Source of the DNA: Bradyrhizobium niftali
Lineage (GTDB): Bacteria > Pseudomonadota > Alphaproteobacteria > Rhizobiales > Xanthobacteraceae
Direction of reading: 5' to 3'
DNA length: 64,000 nt
NCBI RefSeq assembly: GCF_004571025.1
Contig: NZ_SPQT01000017.1
Span: 1 to 64,000, forward strand
Every line of letters starts with the position of its first letter. Position 1 is the first letter of the stretch. Shown piece after piece: positions 33,872-41,662 of this stretch. The translations under genes and the position numbers were made by a program. A model generated the notes under the pieces. It did not search any database and had not been told where the DNA came from. It was given only the letters and a program-made list of their open reading frames with translations.

Positions 33872-35164
33872 TCAGATCGCGCCGGCGCGATCCTCCCGCG
33901 GCCTGAAATTCTCGATCACCCTGAGCAGCACCCGGGCGCCGGCGTCGGCGTCGGCGAGCTCGACATGCTCGTCCGGGTGATGGCTGACGCCGCCGCGGCA
34001 GCGGACGAAGATCATGCCGACATCGGCGATGTCGATCATGGCCATGCCGTCATGCCCGGCCCCGCTCGGCAGCTCGAACACGGAAACGCCTTCCGCGGCG
34101 ATCGCCTGCGCGATCTGGTCCTTCAGCCAGGGCGCGCAGGGTACGGTGCGGTTCTCGTGGGTGACATCGAGCTGCAGCGCCAACTGCCGGCGCTTTGCAA
34201 TCGCCTCGATCTGCCTGACGACGTCGGCGACCGCGCGCTTGCGGTGCATGTCGGTCGGCGCACGCATGTCGATGGTGAAGGACACCTCGCCCGGAATGAC
34301 GTTGGTCGCGCCGGGCCTCGCCTGGATGTAGCCGACGGTGCCGACCAGGCCGCTCTCGTCGGTCCGGCAGAACTGCTCGATCGCGCCGATGCATTCGGCA
34401 GCTCCGGTGAGCGCGTCGCGGCGCAGCGCCATCGGCACGGTGCCGGCATGACCGGCCATGCCGTTCAGTCGTGCGGCCAGCCGTGTCGCGCCCGCAATCG
34501 CGGTGACCACGCCGACGGGCAGGTTCTGGGCTTCCAGCACCGGACCCTGCTCGATGTGCAATTCGAGATAGGCGAGCAGCTCGCGCCGGGCCCGCGCGGC
34601 CGCGCCGATATGATCGGGATCGAGGCCAAACCTGACCAGCGCATCGCGCATCGACACGCCATCGCGATCGCGCGTGTTGAGAACACTCTCGTCGAAAGTG
34701 CCGGCCACCGCGCGGCTGCCAAGCAGCGTCGAGGCGAAGCGCACCCCCTCCTCGTCGGCAAAGCCGATGACCTCGATCGCGAACGGCAGTCGCTTGCCGC
34801 GGCGGTTGAGATCGGCGACGCAGGCGATGGCCGTGATCACACCCAGCGGCCCATCCCATTTGCCGGCGTCGCGCACGGTGTCGTAGTGCGAGCCGAGCAT
34901 CAGGCAGGGCGCCCCCGGCCGCTCGCCCTCATAGCGGCCGCAGACATTGCCGATCGCATCGAGATGCGCGCTCATGCCGGCCTCGCGCATCCAGCCGAGG
35001 ATGAGATCCGCAGCCGCGCGCAGCTCCTTGCTGAGATAGATGCGGGTGAGCTTGTCGGTCTCTTCCGAAATCGCAGCGAGCTCGTTGATGCGGCGAACGA
35101 TCTCCTTGCCGAGCGATGCATCTTGAACGGCGGTGGCAGCACCCATCTCGGTCGAGCTTTCCAT
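33872..35164 (-). CDS. Allantoate amidohydrolase/N-carbamoyl amidase family
   Basis: A 430-residue M20-family metalloenzyme. Metal ligands: His in LGSHYDTV, Asp in KWDGPLGV, Glu in GFADEEGVRF, a His in YLELHIEQGPVLE and the C-terminal His in GGVSHHPDEHV. These match allantoate amidohydrolase (AllC) and the closely related N-carbamoyl-L-amino acid hydrolases; the purine genes around it favour allantoate to ureidoglycine, CO2 and ammonia. The start at 35164 is preferred because a sigma-54-like promoter maps 30 bases further up; an earlier in-frame start at 35224 would lie upstream of that promoter. Confidence 0.8.
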   Translation of the reverse strand: MESSTEMGAATAVQDASLGKEIVRRINELAAISEETDKLTRIYLSKELRAAADLILGWMREAGMSAHLDAIGNVCGRYEGERPGAPCLMLGSHYDTVRDAGKWDGPLGVITAIACVADLNRRGKRLPFAIEVIGFADEEGVRFASTLLGSRAVAGTFDESVLNTRDRDGVSMRDALVRFGLDPDHIGAAARARRELLAYLELHIEQGPVLEAQNLPVGVVTAIAGATRLAARLNGMAGHAGTVPMALRRDALTGAAECIGAIEQFCRTDESGLVGTVGYIQARPGATNVIPGEVSFTIDMRAPTDMHRKRAVADVVRQIEAIAKRRQLALQLDVTHENRTVPCAPWLKDQIAQAIAAEGVSVFELPSGAGHDGMAMIDIADVGMIFVRCRGGVSHHPDEHVELADADAGARVLLRVIENFRPREDRAGAI

Positions 35165-35205
35165 CTTCTGGGACCGCGGCGGCGGCGGTCCTGGCGACAA
35201 TCGAT

Positions 35206-35220
35206 ACAAGTTCGGTGCCA
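35206..35220 (-). promoter_or_regulatory. Sigma-54-like promoter of the allantoate amidohydrolase gene
   Basis: On the minus strand: tggcacc, 4 bases, ttgt. The -24 element is perfect; the -12 element has T in place of C. A start near 35194 would give a 30-base leader to the ATG at 35164. It faces the promoter at 35464. Confidence 0.5.
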
Positions 35221-35319
35221 GCAAAATCGCGCCCGGCGCAGTCCCGATCAGCGCGTGGTTAGCATGAATGCGCCTTGCCGGCAGACCGTCCGACGCCGGT
35301 CATACACATGCGAACGCTG

Positions 35320-35335
35320 GTTAAGACTGCTTAAC
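35320..35335. promoter_or_regulatory. Palindrome gttaag-actg-cttaac between two divergent sigma-54 promoters
   Basis: A perfect 6+4+6 inverted repeat in an unusually A/T-rich stretch, roughly 130 and 160 bases from the two predicted start sites. This is a typical enhancer distance for a sigma-54 activator. No known site (NtrC, NifA, DctD) matches it clearly. Confidence 0.45.
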
Positions 35336-35463
35336 TCAACTGCATACAACCAGAAAATATTGCCTATAAATTAATCTGCCATTTTTTCCTCAGCAGGAAT
35401 CTCGAGAGAACCATATCCATTATTTTTCAAATACTTGCCCCTAAATGCACGCTTCGTAGCCTC

Positions 35464-35478
35464 TGGCACAAAGCTTGC
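35464..35478 (+). promoter_or_regulatory. Sigma-54 promoter of the first BMP transporter operon
   Basis: tggcaca (35464-35470), 4 bases, then ttgc (35475-35478) matches the RpoN consensus. Transcription should start near 35490, giving a leader of about 67 bases to the ATG at 35557. This ties the transporter and its biuret hydrolase to nitrogen control. Confidence 0.75.
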
Positions 35479-35556
35479 GACAACTTATCCAGGGCTCCGC
35501 CAACCCGGCGGTGGCCGCGAGATCAAGGCGGGACATCCGCCCAAGGGGAGCAAGCA

Positions 35557-36669
35557 ATGGATTTTGGCAGGATTTCACGACGTCATTTGTTGCAGGGCGG
35601 CGCGGCCCTCACCCTCGGCGCGGCGGCCGGCGCCCGCCCGGCCTTCGCGGCCGACACCACCATCGGCTTCATCTATGTCGGCTCGCGCGACGACTACGGC
35701 TACAACCAGGCGCATGCGCAGGGTGCGGCAGCGCTGAAGAAGATTCCCGGCCTCAAGGTCGTCGAGGAAGAGAAGGTGCCGGAGACCGACGCGGTCGAGA
35801 AGACGATCGAGTCCATGATCAATCTCGACGGTGCCACCCTGCTCTTCCCGACCTCGTTCGGCTACTACAATCCACACATGGTCAAGATGGCCAACAAGTA
35901 CCCGAAGCTGCGCTTCGAGCACTGCGGCGGCCTCTGGACCGACAAGGACCCGAAGAACGCCGGCAGCTATTTCGGCTATATCGACGAAGCCCAGTACATC
36001 TCCGGCGTCGTCGCCGGCTACACCTCCAAGAGCGGCAAGCTCGGCTTCGTCGCCGCAAAGCCGATCCCGCAGGTGCTGCGCAACATCAACGCCTTCACCC
36101 TCGGCGCCAGGCTCGCCAACCCGAAGGCCACGACGCAGGTGATCTTTACCGGTGACTGGTCGATGCCGGTCAAGGAAGCCGAAGCCACCAACAGCCTGAT
36201 CGACCAGGGCGTGGACGTGCTCACCTGCCACGTCGACGGGCCGAAGACGATGGTCGAGAACGCGGCGCGCCGCGGCGCCTTCGTCTGCGGCTATCACACC
36301 AACCAGTCGCCGCTTGCGCCGAAGGCGTATCTCACCGGCGCCGAGTGGAACTGGGAAGCGCTCTATCCGAAGTTCGTCAAGATGATCGCCGCCGGCGAGA
36401 GCATCCCGAACTTCTTTCGCGGCGGCCTCAAGGAAGAGATCGTCAAGACCTCGCCCTATGGCGAAGCCGTCTCCGCCGAGGCGCGCAAGCATGCCGACGA
36501 CGTCAAGGCCAAGTTCTTGTCGGCCGAAGGCTACACGATCTTCAAGGGAGGCCTCGTCGACAACAAGGGCAAGACGGCGATCCCTGCCGGCACCGATCGC
36601 GGCCAGAAGGATCCCGAACTGGAGAAGATGGACTATCTCGTCGAAGGCGTGATCGGAGCGACTTCGTGA
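35557..36669 (+). CDS. BMP-family ABC substrate-binding protein, system 1
   Basis: A 370-residue periplasmic binding protein of the BMP/PnrA (Med) type, which bind purine nucleosides or related ring compounds. N-terminal twin-arginine-like signal ISRRHLLQGGAALTLGAAAG, cut after AFAA; mature part begins TTIGFIYVGSRDDYGYNQAHAQG. LLFPTSFGYYNPHMVKMA and QYISGVVAGYTSKSGKLGFV are family hallmarks. First gene of a tightly packed operon: its stop overlaps the next gene (gtga). Transporter subunits and a biuret hydrolase-like enzyme follow. Confidence 0.9.
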   Translation: MDFGRISRRHLLQGGAALTLGAAAGARPAFAADTTIGFIYVGSRDDYGYNQAHAQGAAALKKIPGLKVVEEEKVPETDAVEKTIESMINLDGATLLFPTSFGYYNPHMVKMANKYPKLRFEHCGGLWTDKDPKNAGSYFGYIDEAQYISGVVAGYTSKSGKLGFVAAKPIPQVLRNINAFTLGARLANPKATTQVIFTGDWSMPVKEAEATNSLIDQGVDVLTCHVDGPKTMVENAARRGAFVCGYHTNQSPLAPKAYLTGAEWNWEALYPKFVKMIAAGESIPNFFRGGLKEEIVKTSPYGEAVSAEARKHADDVKAKFLSAEGYTIFKGGLVDNKGKTAIPAGTDRGQKDPELEKMDYLVEGVIGATS

Positions 36670-37778
36670 CCACGGAAGCGGCGGATTCTGCCGAGGTGGC
36701 CGGGACAATTGCCCCGGCCGCCGACCCCGGCTTTCTCCAACGCCACGGCGGCACGATCGAATATGTCCTGATCCCGGGCGCGGCGCTCGCCGGCGCGCTG
36801 GTGGTCTTCGGCATCTTCGTCGCGATGTTCGGCAAGAATCCGCTCGACCTCTATTTCTACATGTACTACGGCGCCTTCGGCACCTGGTTCTCCTGGCAGA
36901 ACACGCTGACGCGTGCTGCGCCGCTGATCCTCACCGCGCTCTGCACCGCGCTGCCCGCGCAGCTCGGCATGGTCATCATCGGCGGCGAAGGCGCGCTGCT
37001 GATCGGCGCGCTGTCCGCGACGAGTGCTGCGCTCGCACTCCAAGGCATGCCGCCGCTCGTCGTGCAGATCGCGATGATCATCGCCGGCGTGATCGGCGGC
37101 GGATTGTGGATCATGCTGTCCGGTGCGCTGCGGCAGTATCGCGGCGTCAACGAGACCATCTCGAGCCTGCTGCTCGTCTATATCGCGCTCGCGATCCTCA
37201 ACCATCTCGTCGAGGGGGCGATGCGCGATCCTGCCAGCCTCAACAAGCCCTCGACCCGCGAGATCGGCGCCGCCAACATGATCGGCAGCATTCCCGGCAC
37301 CGACGTGCATTGGGGCCTCGTCTTCGGCCTGATCGCCGCGATCGCCGCCTACATCCTGATCTACCACACCGTGTTCGGCTTCGCCGCGCGGGTCGCCGGC
37401 GGCAACATCCGCGCCGCGAAGATCGTCGGCCTCGGCGTCAGCAAGCTGATCCTGACCGTTTGCTTCCTCGCCGGCGGTGCGGCAGGCCTTGCCGGCATGG
37501 TCGAGGTCGCCGCCGTGCAGGGGCGCACCAACGCCAATCTCGCGGCCGGCTATGGCTTCACCGGCATTCTCGTCGCGTTCCTCGCGCGGCAAAATCCGCT
37601 CGCCATCATCCCCGTCGCGATCCTGCTCGGCGGCATCAGCGCCAGCGGCGGCCTGTTGCAGCGTCGCCTGGGACTGCCCGACGCGTCCGTGCTGGTGCTC
37701 CAGGGCATCATCTTCGTCTTCGTGCTGGCCAGCGATGCGCTCTACGGCCGCATCGGTTTTCTGAAAGGCAAGTCCTGA
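36666..37778 (+). CDS. BMP-type ABC transporter permease 1, system 1
   Basis: A 370-residue inner-membrane permease with about 9-10 helices. It overlaps the binding-protein gene by 4 bases, starting at GTG. Family hallmarks are PAQLGMVIIGGEGALLIGAL, NETISSLLLVYIALAILNHLVEG and AGYGFTGILVAFLARQNPLA. It pairs with the second permease, whose ATG overlaps its stop (atga), to form the membrane channel. The first 30 or so residues are hydrophilic and cytoplasmic. Confidence 0.9.
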   Translation: MTTEAADSAEVAGTIAPAADPGFLQRHGGTIEYVLIPGAALAGALVVFGIFVAMFGKNPLDLYFYMYYGAFGTWFSWQNTLTRAAPLILTALCTALPAQLGMVIIGGEGALLIGALSATSAALALQGMPPLVVQIAMIIAGVIGGGLWIMLSGALRQYRGVNETISSLLLVYIALAILNHLVEGAMRDPASLNKPSTREIGAANMIGSIPGTDVHWGLVFGLIAAIAAYILIYHTVFGFAARVAGGNIRAAKIVGLGVSKLILTVCFLAGGAAGLAGMVEVAAVQGRTNANLAAGYGFTGILVAFLARQNPLAIIPVAILLGGISASGGLLQRRLGLPDASVLVLQGIIFVFVLASDALYGRIGFLKGKS

Positions 37779-38704
37779 TGGCAGACGGATCGATCGGACT
37801 CTGGACCGTCCCGCTCGCCGTGCTCGGCGGCGCCATTCGCGTCTCCACCCCGTTCCTGTTCGTGAGTCTCGGCGAATGCATCACCGAGCGCTCGGGCCGC
37901 ATCAATCTCGGCCTCGAAGGCACGCTGGTGATGGGCGCGATGAGTGCCTACGGCATCTCCTACCTCACGGGATCACCGTGGCTGGGCGTGCTCGCCGCCG
38001 GCATCACCGGCGCGCTGCTGGGCGCACTGCACGCCGGCATCTGCTCGCTGCCGCGCGTCAACGACGTCGCGGTCGGCATCGCCTTGATGCTGTTCGGAAC
38101 CGGGCTTGCCTTCTATCTCGGCAAGCCGCTGATCGAGCCCACCGCACCGCGACTACCCGCAATCGATTTCGGCTGGTGGAGCGACATCCCGCAGGTGCGC
38201 GCGGCGCTACGCGTCAATGTCCTGTTCCTGATCGGCGTCGCGCTCGCGCCGATCCTGTACTGGGCCTTCCGCACCACGCGCTGGGGCCTCTTGATCCGCA
38301 CCGCCGGCGAAAGCTCGGACGCCGCACGCGCCATGGGCCACTCGGTGCTGCTGATCCGCCTGCGTGCCACCATGGTCGGCGGCTTTCTCGCCGGCATCGG
38401 CGGCTCGTTCCTGTCGCTGTTCTATCCCGGCAGCTGGAACGAGGGCCTGTCCTCCGGACAGGGCATCACGGCCGTCGCGCTCGTCATCTTCGCGCGCTGG
38501 GATCCCTTGCTGTGCCTGTGGGCCTCGCTCGCCTTCGGCGGCGCCGCGGCGCTGGGACCGGCGCTGCAATCGGTCGGCGTCACCTCCGGCTATCACCTCT
38601 TCAACGCCGCGCCCTACATCCTGACGCTGGCGATCATGATCATCACCTGCTCGCCGAAACGCACACTGACCGGAGCCCCGGCCGAATTGTCGATCACCCG
38701 CTAG
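37778..38704 (+). CDS. BMP-type ABC transporter permease 2, system 1
   Basis: A 308-residue permease with about 8 helices. Its ATG overlaps the previous stop codon, so translation is coupled. Family motifs are SLGECITERSGRINLGLEGTLVMGAMSAYG near the N-terminus and GIGGSFLSLFYPGSWNEGLSSGQG later. The homologous pair in system 2 (44907 and 45985) gives a direct comparison and the same sizes. Confidence 0.9.
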   Translation: MADGSIGLWTVPLAVLGGAIRVSTPFLFVSLGECITERSGRINLGLEGTLVMGAMSAYGISYLTGSPWLGVLAAGITGALLGALHAGICSLPRVNDVAVGIALMLFGTGLAFYLGKPLIEPTAPRLPAIDFGWWSDIPQVRAALRVNVLFLIGVALAPILYWAFRTTRWGLLIRTAGESSDAARAMGHSVLLIRLRATMVGGFLAGIGGSFLSLFYPGSWNEGLSSGQGITAVALVIFARWDPLLCLWASLAFGGAAALGPALQSVGVTSGYHLFNAAPYILTLAIMIITCSPKRTLTGAPAELSITR

Positions 38705-38715
38705 AGAGCGAAGTC

Positions 38716-39399
38716 ATGCCCGAGCGCTACATCAAGTCCGAGCCCTACGCCTGGCCTTATAACGGTGACCTCCGCCCCGAGAACACGGCGCTGATCATCA
38801 TCGACATGCAGACCGATTTCTGCGGCGTCGGCGGCTACGTCGACAAGATGGGCTATGACCTCTCGCTGACGCGGGCACCGATCGAGCCCATCAAGAAGCT
38901 GCTCAGCGTCATGCGCGCTCAGGGCTTTCACATCATCCATACCCGCGAGGGCCATCGCCCCGATCTCTCCGACCTTCCCGCCAACAAGCGCTGGCGCTCG
39001 CGCCAGATCGGCGCCGGCATCGGCGATCCCGGCCCCTGCGGCCGCATCCTCGTGCGCGGCGAGCCCGGCTGGGACATCATCGAGGAGCTTAGCCCCCTGC
39101 CGGGCGAGCCTGTTATCGACAAACCGGGCAAGGGCTCGTTCTGCGCCACCGACCTGGAGCTGATCCTGCGCGTGCGCGGCATCGAGAACATCGTTCTCAC
39201 GGGCATCACCACCGACGTCTGCGTCCACACCACCATGCGCGAGGCCAACGACCGCGGCTTCGAATGCGTGCTGCTGCACGATTGCTGCGGCGCCACCGAC
39301 AAGAGCAATCACGATCATGCGCTGAAGATGATCAAGATGCAGGGCGGCGTGTTCGGTGCGGTCTCCACCTCCGACGCCTTCATCGGAGCGATTTCGTGA
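38716..39399 (+). CDS. biuH: Isochorismatase-family amidohydrolase, probable biuret hydrolase
   Basis: A 227-residue cysteine hydrolase. Catalytic triad: Asp30 (ALIIIDMQTDFCG), Lys136 (VIDKPGKGSF) and Cys169 (GITTDVCVHTTM). As I recall the biuret hydrolase of Rhizobium leguminosarum has its triad at Asp36, Lys142 and Cys175, exactly 6 residues on, and the sequence around PENTALIIIDMQTDFCG is close to it. It would convert biuret to allophanate and ammonia. Related enzymes act on ureidoacrylate or triuret, so the substrate is probable, not proven. It is embedded in the transporter operon, between permease 2 and the ATPase. Confidence 0.75.
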   Translation: MPERYIKSEPYAWPYNGDLRPENTALIIIDMQTDFCGVGGYVDKMGYDLSLTRAPIEPIKKLLSVMRAQGFHIIHTREGHRPDLSDLPANKRWRSRQIGAGIGDPGPCGRILVRGEPGWDIIEELSPLPGEPVIDKPGKGSFCATDLELILRVRGIENIVLTGITTDVCVHTTMREANDRGFECVLLHDCCGATDKSNHDHALKMIKMQGGVFGAVSTSDAFIGAIS

Positions 39400-40928
39400 T
39401 CATCGGCGAAACGCCCCCGCCCTCAGGTGCGTTCGGCGTCGACGCCATCGCCATGACCATGCGCTTCGGCGATTTCCTCGCGCTCGACAATGTCGAGCTG
39501 AAGGTGCGGCCGGGGTCATTCCATGCGCTGCTCGGCGAGAACGGCGCCGGCAAGTCGACGCTCGTCAAATGCATCATGGGCTATTACCACGCAACCGAGG
39601 GCGACATCATCGTCGGCGGCCGCGAGCAGGCGATCGCCAACCCGAAGGACGCTCACGCCCTCGGCCTCGGCATGGTCTACCAGCACTTCACGCTGGTGCC
39701 AGCCATGACGGTCGCCGAAAACCTCGTGCTGGCCCGCGACAATGTGCCGGCCGTGGTGGACTGGTCGAAGGAGATGAAGGAGCTCGAGGCCTTCCTCGCG
39801 CGGATGCCCTTCAAGGTCCCGCTCTCCGCAAAGGTCTCCGACATCTCGGCCGGCGAACGGCAGAAATGCGAGATCCTGAAACAGCTCTATCTGAAGCGCC
39901 GCTTCCTGATCCTGGACGAGCCCACCTCGGTGCTAACGCCGGCGGAGGCCGACGAGGTGCTCGGCATGCTCCGCGACATGGTCGTCAGGGGCGAGCTGAC
40001 GATCCTGATGATCACGCACAAATTCCGCGAGGTCATGGCCTTCGCCGACGAGGTCACGATCCTGCGCCGCGGCAAGCTCGCCGGAGCCGGCAAGGTCGCT
40101 GAGCTCACGCCAGACGCGATGGCCCGCACCATGATCGGGGCCGAGGAACTGACCGTGCAGCCGCCACGCACCGGCGAAGCCGGCCAGGCGCGGCTGGAAC
40201 TGGAAAAAATTCGCGCGCTCGATGACGCCGGCGCCATTGCCGTCCACGACGTTTCCCTGACCGTGCGCGCCGGCGAGATCGTCGGCATCGCCGGCGTCTC
40301 CGGCAACGGCCAGCGCCAGCTCGTCGAGGTGCTGGCCGGCCAGCGCGAGGCCGAGAGCGGCGAGATCCGTGTCGCCGGCGATCCCTATCACGCCAGCCGC
40401 GAGGAGATGCGGCGCCACAAGATGTCGCTGCTGCCCGAGGAGCCGCTGAAGAACGCCTGTGTCGGCGGCATGAGCGTCGCCGACAACATCGCCTTCCGCG
40501 AGTTCGACCGCGCGCCGTTCGCCAGCGGCGGCTGGTGGCTCAATCGCAGCGCCTTCCGCAACGACGCCAGGAAGAAGATCGGGCAGTACAAGATCAAGAC
40601 CCGCACGCCCGATACGCCGATCTCGGCGCTGTCGGGCGGCAACGTCCAGCGCGCCGTGCTCGCCCGCGAGCTCGGCGGCGACGTCGAGGTGCTGATTGCC
40701 GCCAATCCCTGCTTCGGTCTCGACTTCGCGGCGGTGGCGCAGATCCACGCGGAGATCATGGCGGCGCGCAACCGCGGCGCGGCGGTGCTGCTCGTCAGCG
40801 AAGACCTCGATGAACTGCTCGAATTGTCCGATCGCCTCGTGGTAATGTTCCACGGCGCGTTCGTGTATGAAGCACGGACCAGCGAGGCCGATCTCACCGT
40901 GGTCGGCCGGCACATGGCGGGACACTGA
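39396..40928 (+). CDS. BMP-type ABC transporter double ATPase, system 1
   Basis: A 510-residue protein with two ABC domains. Domain 1: Walker A GENGAGKST, signature ISAGERQKCEIL, Walker B RFLILDEPT. Domain 2 has a degenerate Walker A (GVSGNGQRQ), signature LSGGNVQRAVLARELGG and a weak Walker B. This two-domain layout is that of the nucleoside/sugar type. It starts with GTG overlapping the hydrolase stop (gtga). One of its two ATP sites is probably inactive, as usual for this class. Confidence 0.9.
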   Translation: MIIGETPPPSGAFGVDAIAMTMRFGDFLALDNVELKVRPGSFHALLGENGAGKSTLVKCIMGYYHATEGDIIVGGREQAIANPKDAHALGLGMVYQHFTLVPAMTVAENLVLARDNVPAVVDWSKEMKELEAFLARMPFKVPLSAKVSDISAGERQKCEILKQLYLKRRFLILDEPTSVLTPAEADEVLGMLRDMVVRGELTILMITHKFREVMAFADEVTILRRGKLAGAGKVAELTPDAMARTMIGAEELTVQPPRTGEAGQARLELEKIRALDDAGAIAVHDVSLTVRAGEIVGIAGVSGNGQRQLVEVLAGQREAESGEIRVAGDPYHASREEMRRHKMSLLPEEPLKNACVGGMSVADNIAFREFDRAPFASGGWWLNRSAFRNDARKKIGQYKIKTRTPDTPISALSGGNVQRAVLARELGGDVEVLIAANPCFGLDFAAVAQIHAEIMAARNRGAAVLLVSEDLDELLELSDRLVVMFHGAFVYEARTSEADLTVVGRHMAGH

Positions 40929-40940
40929 CCAATCGTTTGA

Positions 40941-40985
40941 GCATGATCTTTTCGGAAAACCGCTGCACACTTTTCCGGATCATGC
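40941..40985. repeat. Interspersed palindromic element
   Basis: gcatgatc (40941-40948) and gatcatgc (40978-40985) bracket ttttcggaaaa and cttttccg, an imperfect palindrome of 45 bases. It lies in the gap between the ATPase gene and the deaminase gene and could form an RNA hairpin. I associate this element with rhizobial intergenic repeats. Confidence 0.65.
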
Positions 40986-40998
40986 GTTGGGAGGACCG

Positions 40999-41484
40999 AT
41001 GGACGGCGCAGACGAACGCGACGAGCACTTTCTGCGTCTGTCCTTTGCGGTCGCCCGCCGTTCCCTCACCCATGGCAACCATCCCTTCGGCTGCATCGTC
41101 GTCGATGCGGACGGCAAGGTGCTGATCGAAACCGAGAACGGCTACTTGCCGGACCGTGACGGCACTGCGCATGCCGAGCGCCTTGCGGCTACGCAGGCCT
41201 GCCGCTCGCTCGGCCGGGACGTGCTGGCAAAGGCCACGCTCTACTCCTCGGCAGAACCGTGCGCGATGTGCGCCGGGGCGATCTACTGGGCCGGCATCGG
41301 CCGCGTCGTCTACGGCCTCAGCGAGCACCGCCTGCGCGGCGTTACCGGCAACCATCCGGAGAACCCGACCCTCGACCTGCCCTGCCGCGCGGTCTTTGCC
41401 AGCGGTCAGCGACCGACGGAGGTCGTCGGGCCGCTGCTGGAGGCCGAGGCCGAAGCGCTGCACGACGGCGTGTGGACGAAGTAG
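40999..41484 (+). CDS. Guanine/nucleoside deaminase (cytidine-deaminase fold)
   Basis: A 161-residue zinc deaminase. Active-site motifs are TAHAERLAA (HAE, with the zinc His and catalytic Glu) and PCAMCAGAIYWAG (PCxxC, the two zinc Cys). The size fits guanine deaminase of the GuaD type or a related nucleoside deaminase; the purine context favours guanine to xanthine. The ATG at 40999 follows gggagg. It is the last gene of the system-1 operon but separated from the ATPase by a palindromic repeat, so it may be less strongly expressed. Confidence 0.82.
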   Translation: MDGADERDEHFLRLSFAVARRSLTHGNHPFGCIVVDADGKVLIETENGYLPDRDGTAHAERLAATQACRSLGRDVLAKATLYSSAEPCAMCAGAIYWAGIGRVVYGLSEHRLRGVTGNHPENPTLDLPCRAVFASGQRPTEVVGPLLEAEAEALHDGVWTK

Positions 41485-41493
41485 CTCGATTTC

Positions 41494-41584
41494 GTAGGGT
41501 GGGTTAGCCGAAGGCGTAACCCACCTCTTCTGTTTCCGCAGACAAGAACCGTGGTGGATTACGCCTTCGGCTAATCCACCCTAC
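41494..41584. repeat. Large inverted repeat, 32-base arms
   Basis: The 32-base arm from 41494 (gtagggtgggttagccgaag...) recurs as its near-perfect complement at 41553-41584, with a 27-base spacer. The arms differ by only a few bases. It lies just after the deaminase stop codon and probably folds into a long RNA hairpin that ends or protects the transcript. It looks like an interspersed intergenic palindrome. Confidence 0.8.
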
Positions 41585-41605
41585 ATCACAGCACTCCAAA
41601 AACGA

Positions 41606-41636
41606 ATGGCGCCGCGCGGGTCATGCGCGGCGCCAT
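41606..41636 (-). terminator. Intrinsic terminator of the Tsx-like porin gene
   Basis: atggcgccgcgc (41606-41617) and gcgcggcgccat (41625-41636) form a 12-base-pair stem with a 7-base loop. On the minus strand it is followed by tcgtttttgg, a T run. It sits 26 bases after the porin stop codon. Confidence 0.75.
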
Positions 41637-41662
41637 CGTTCTAGCTTGGAGACTTCAGTCGA

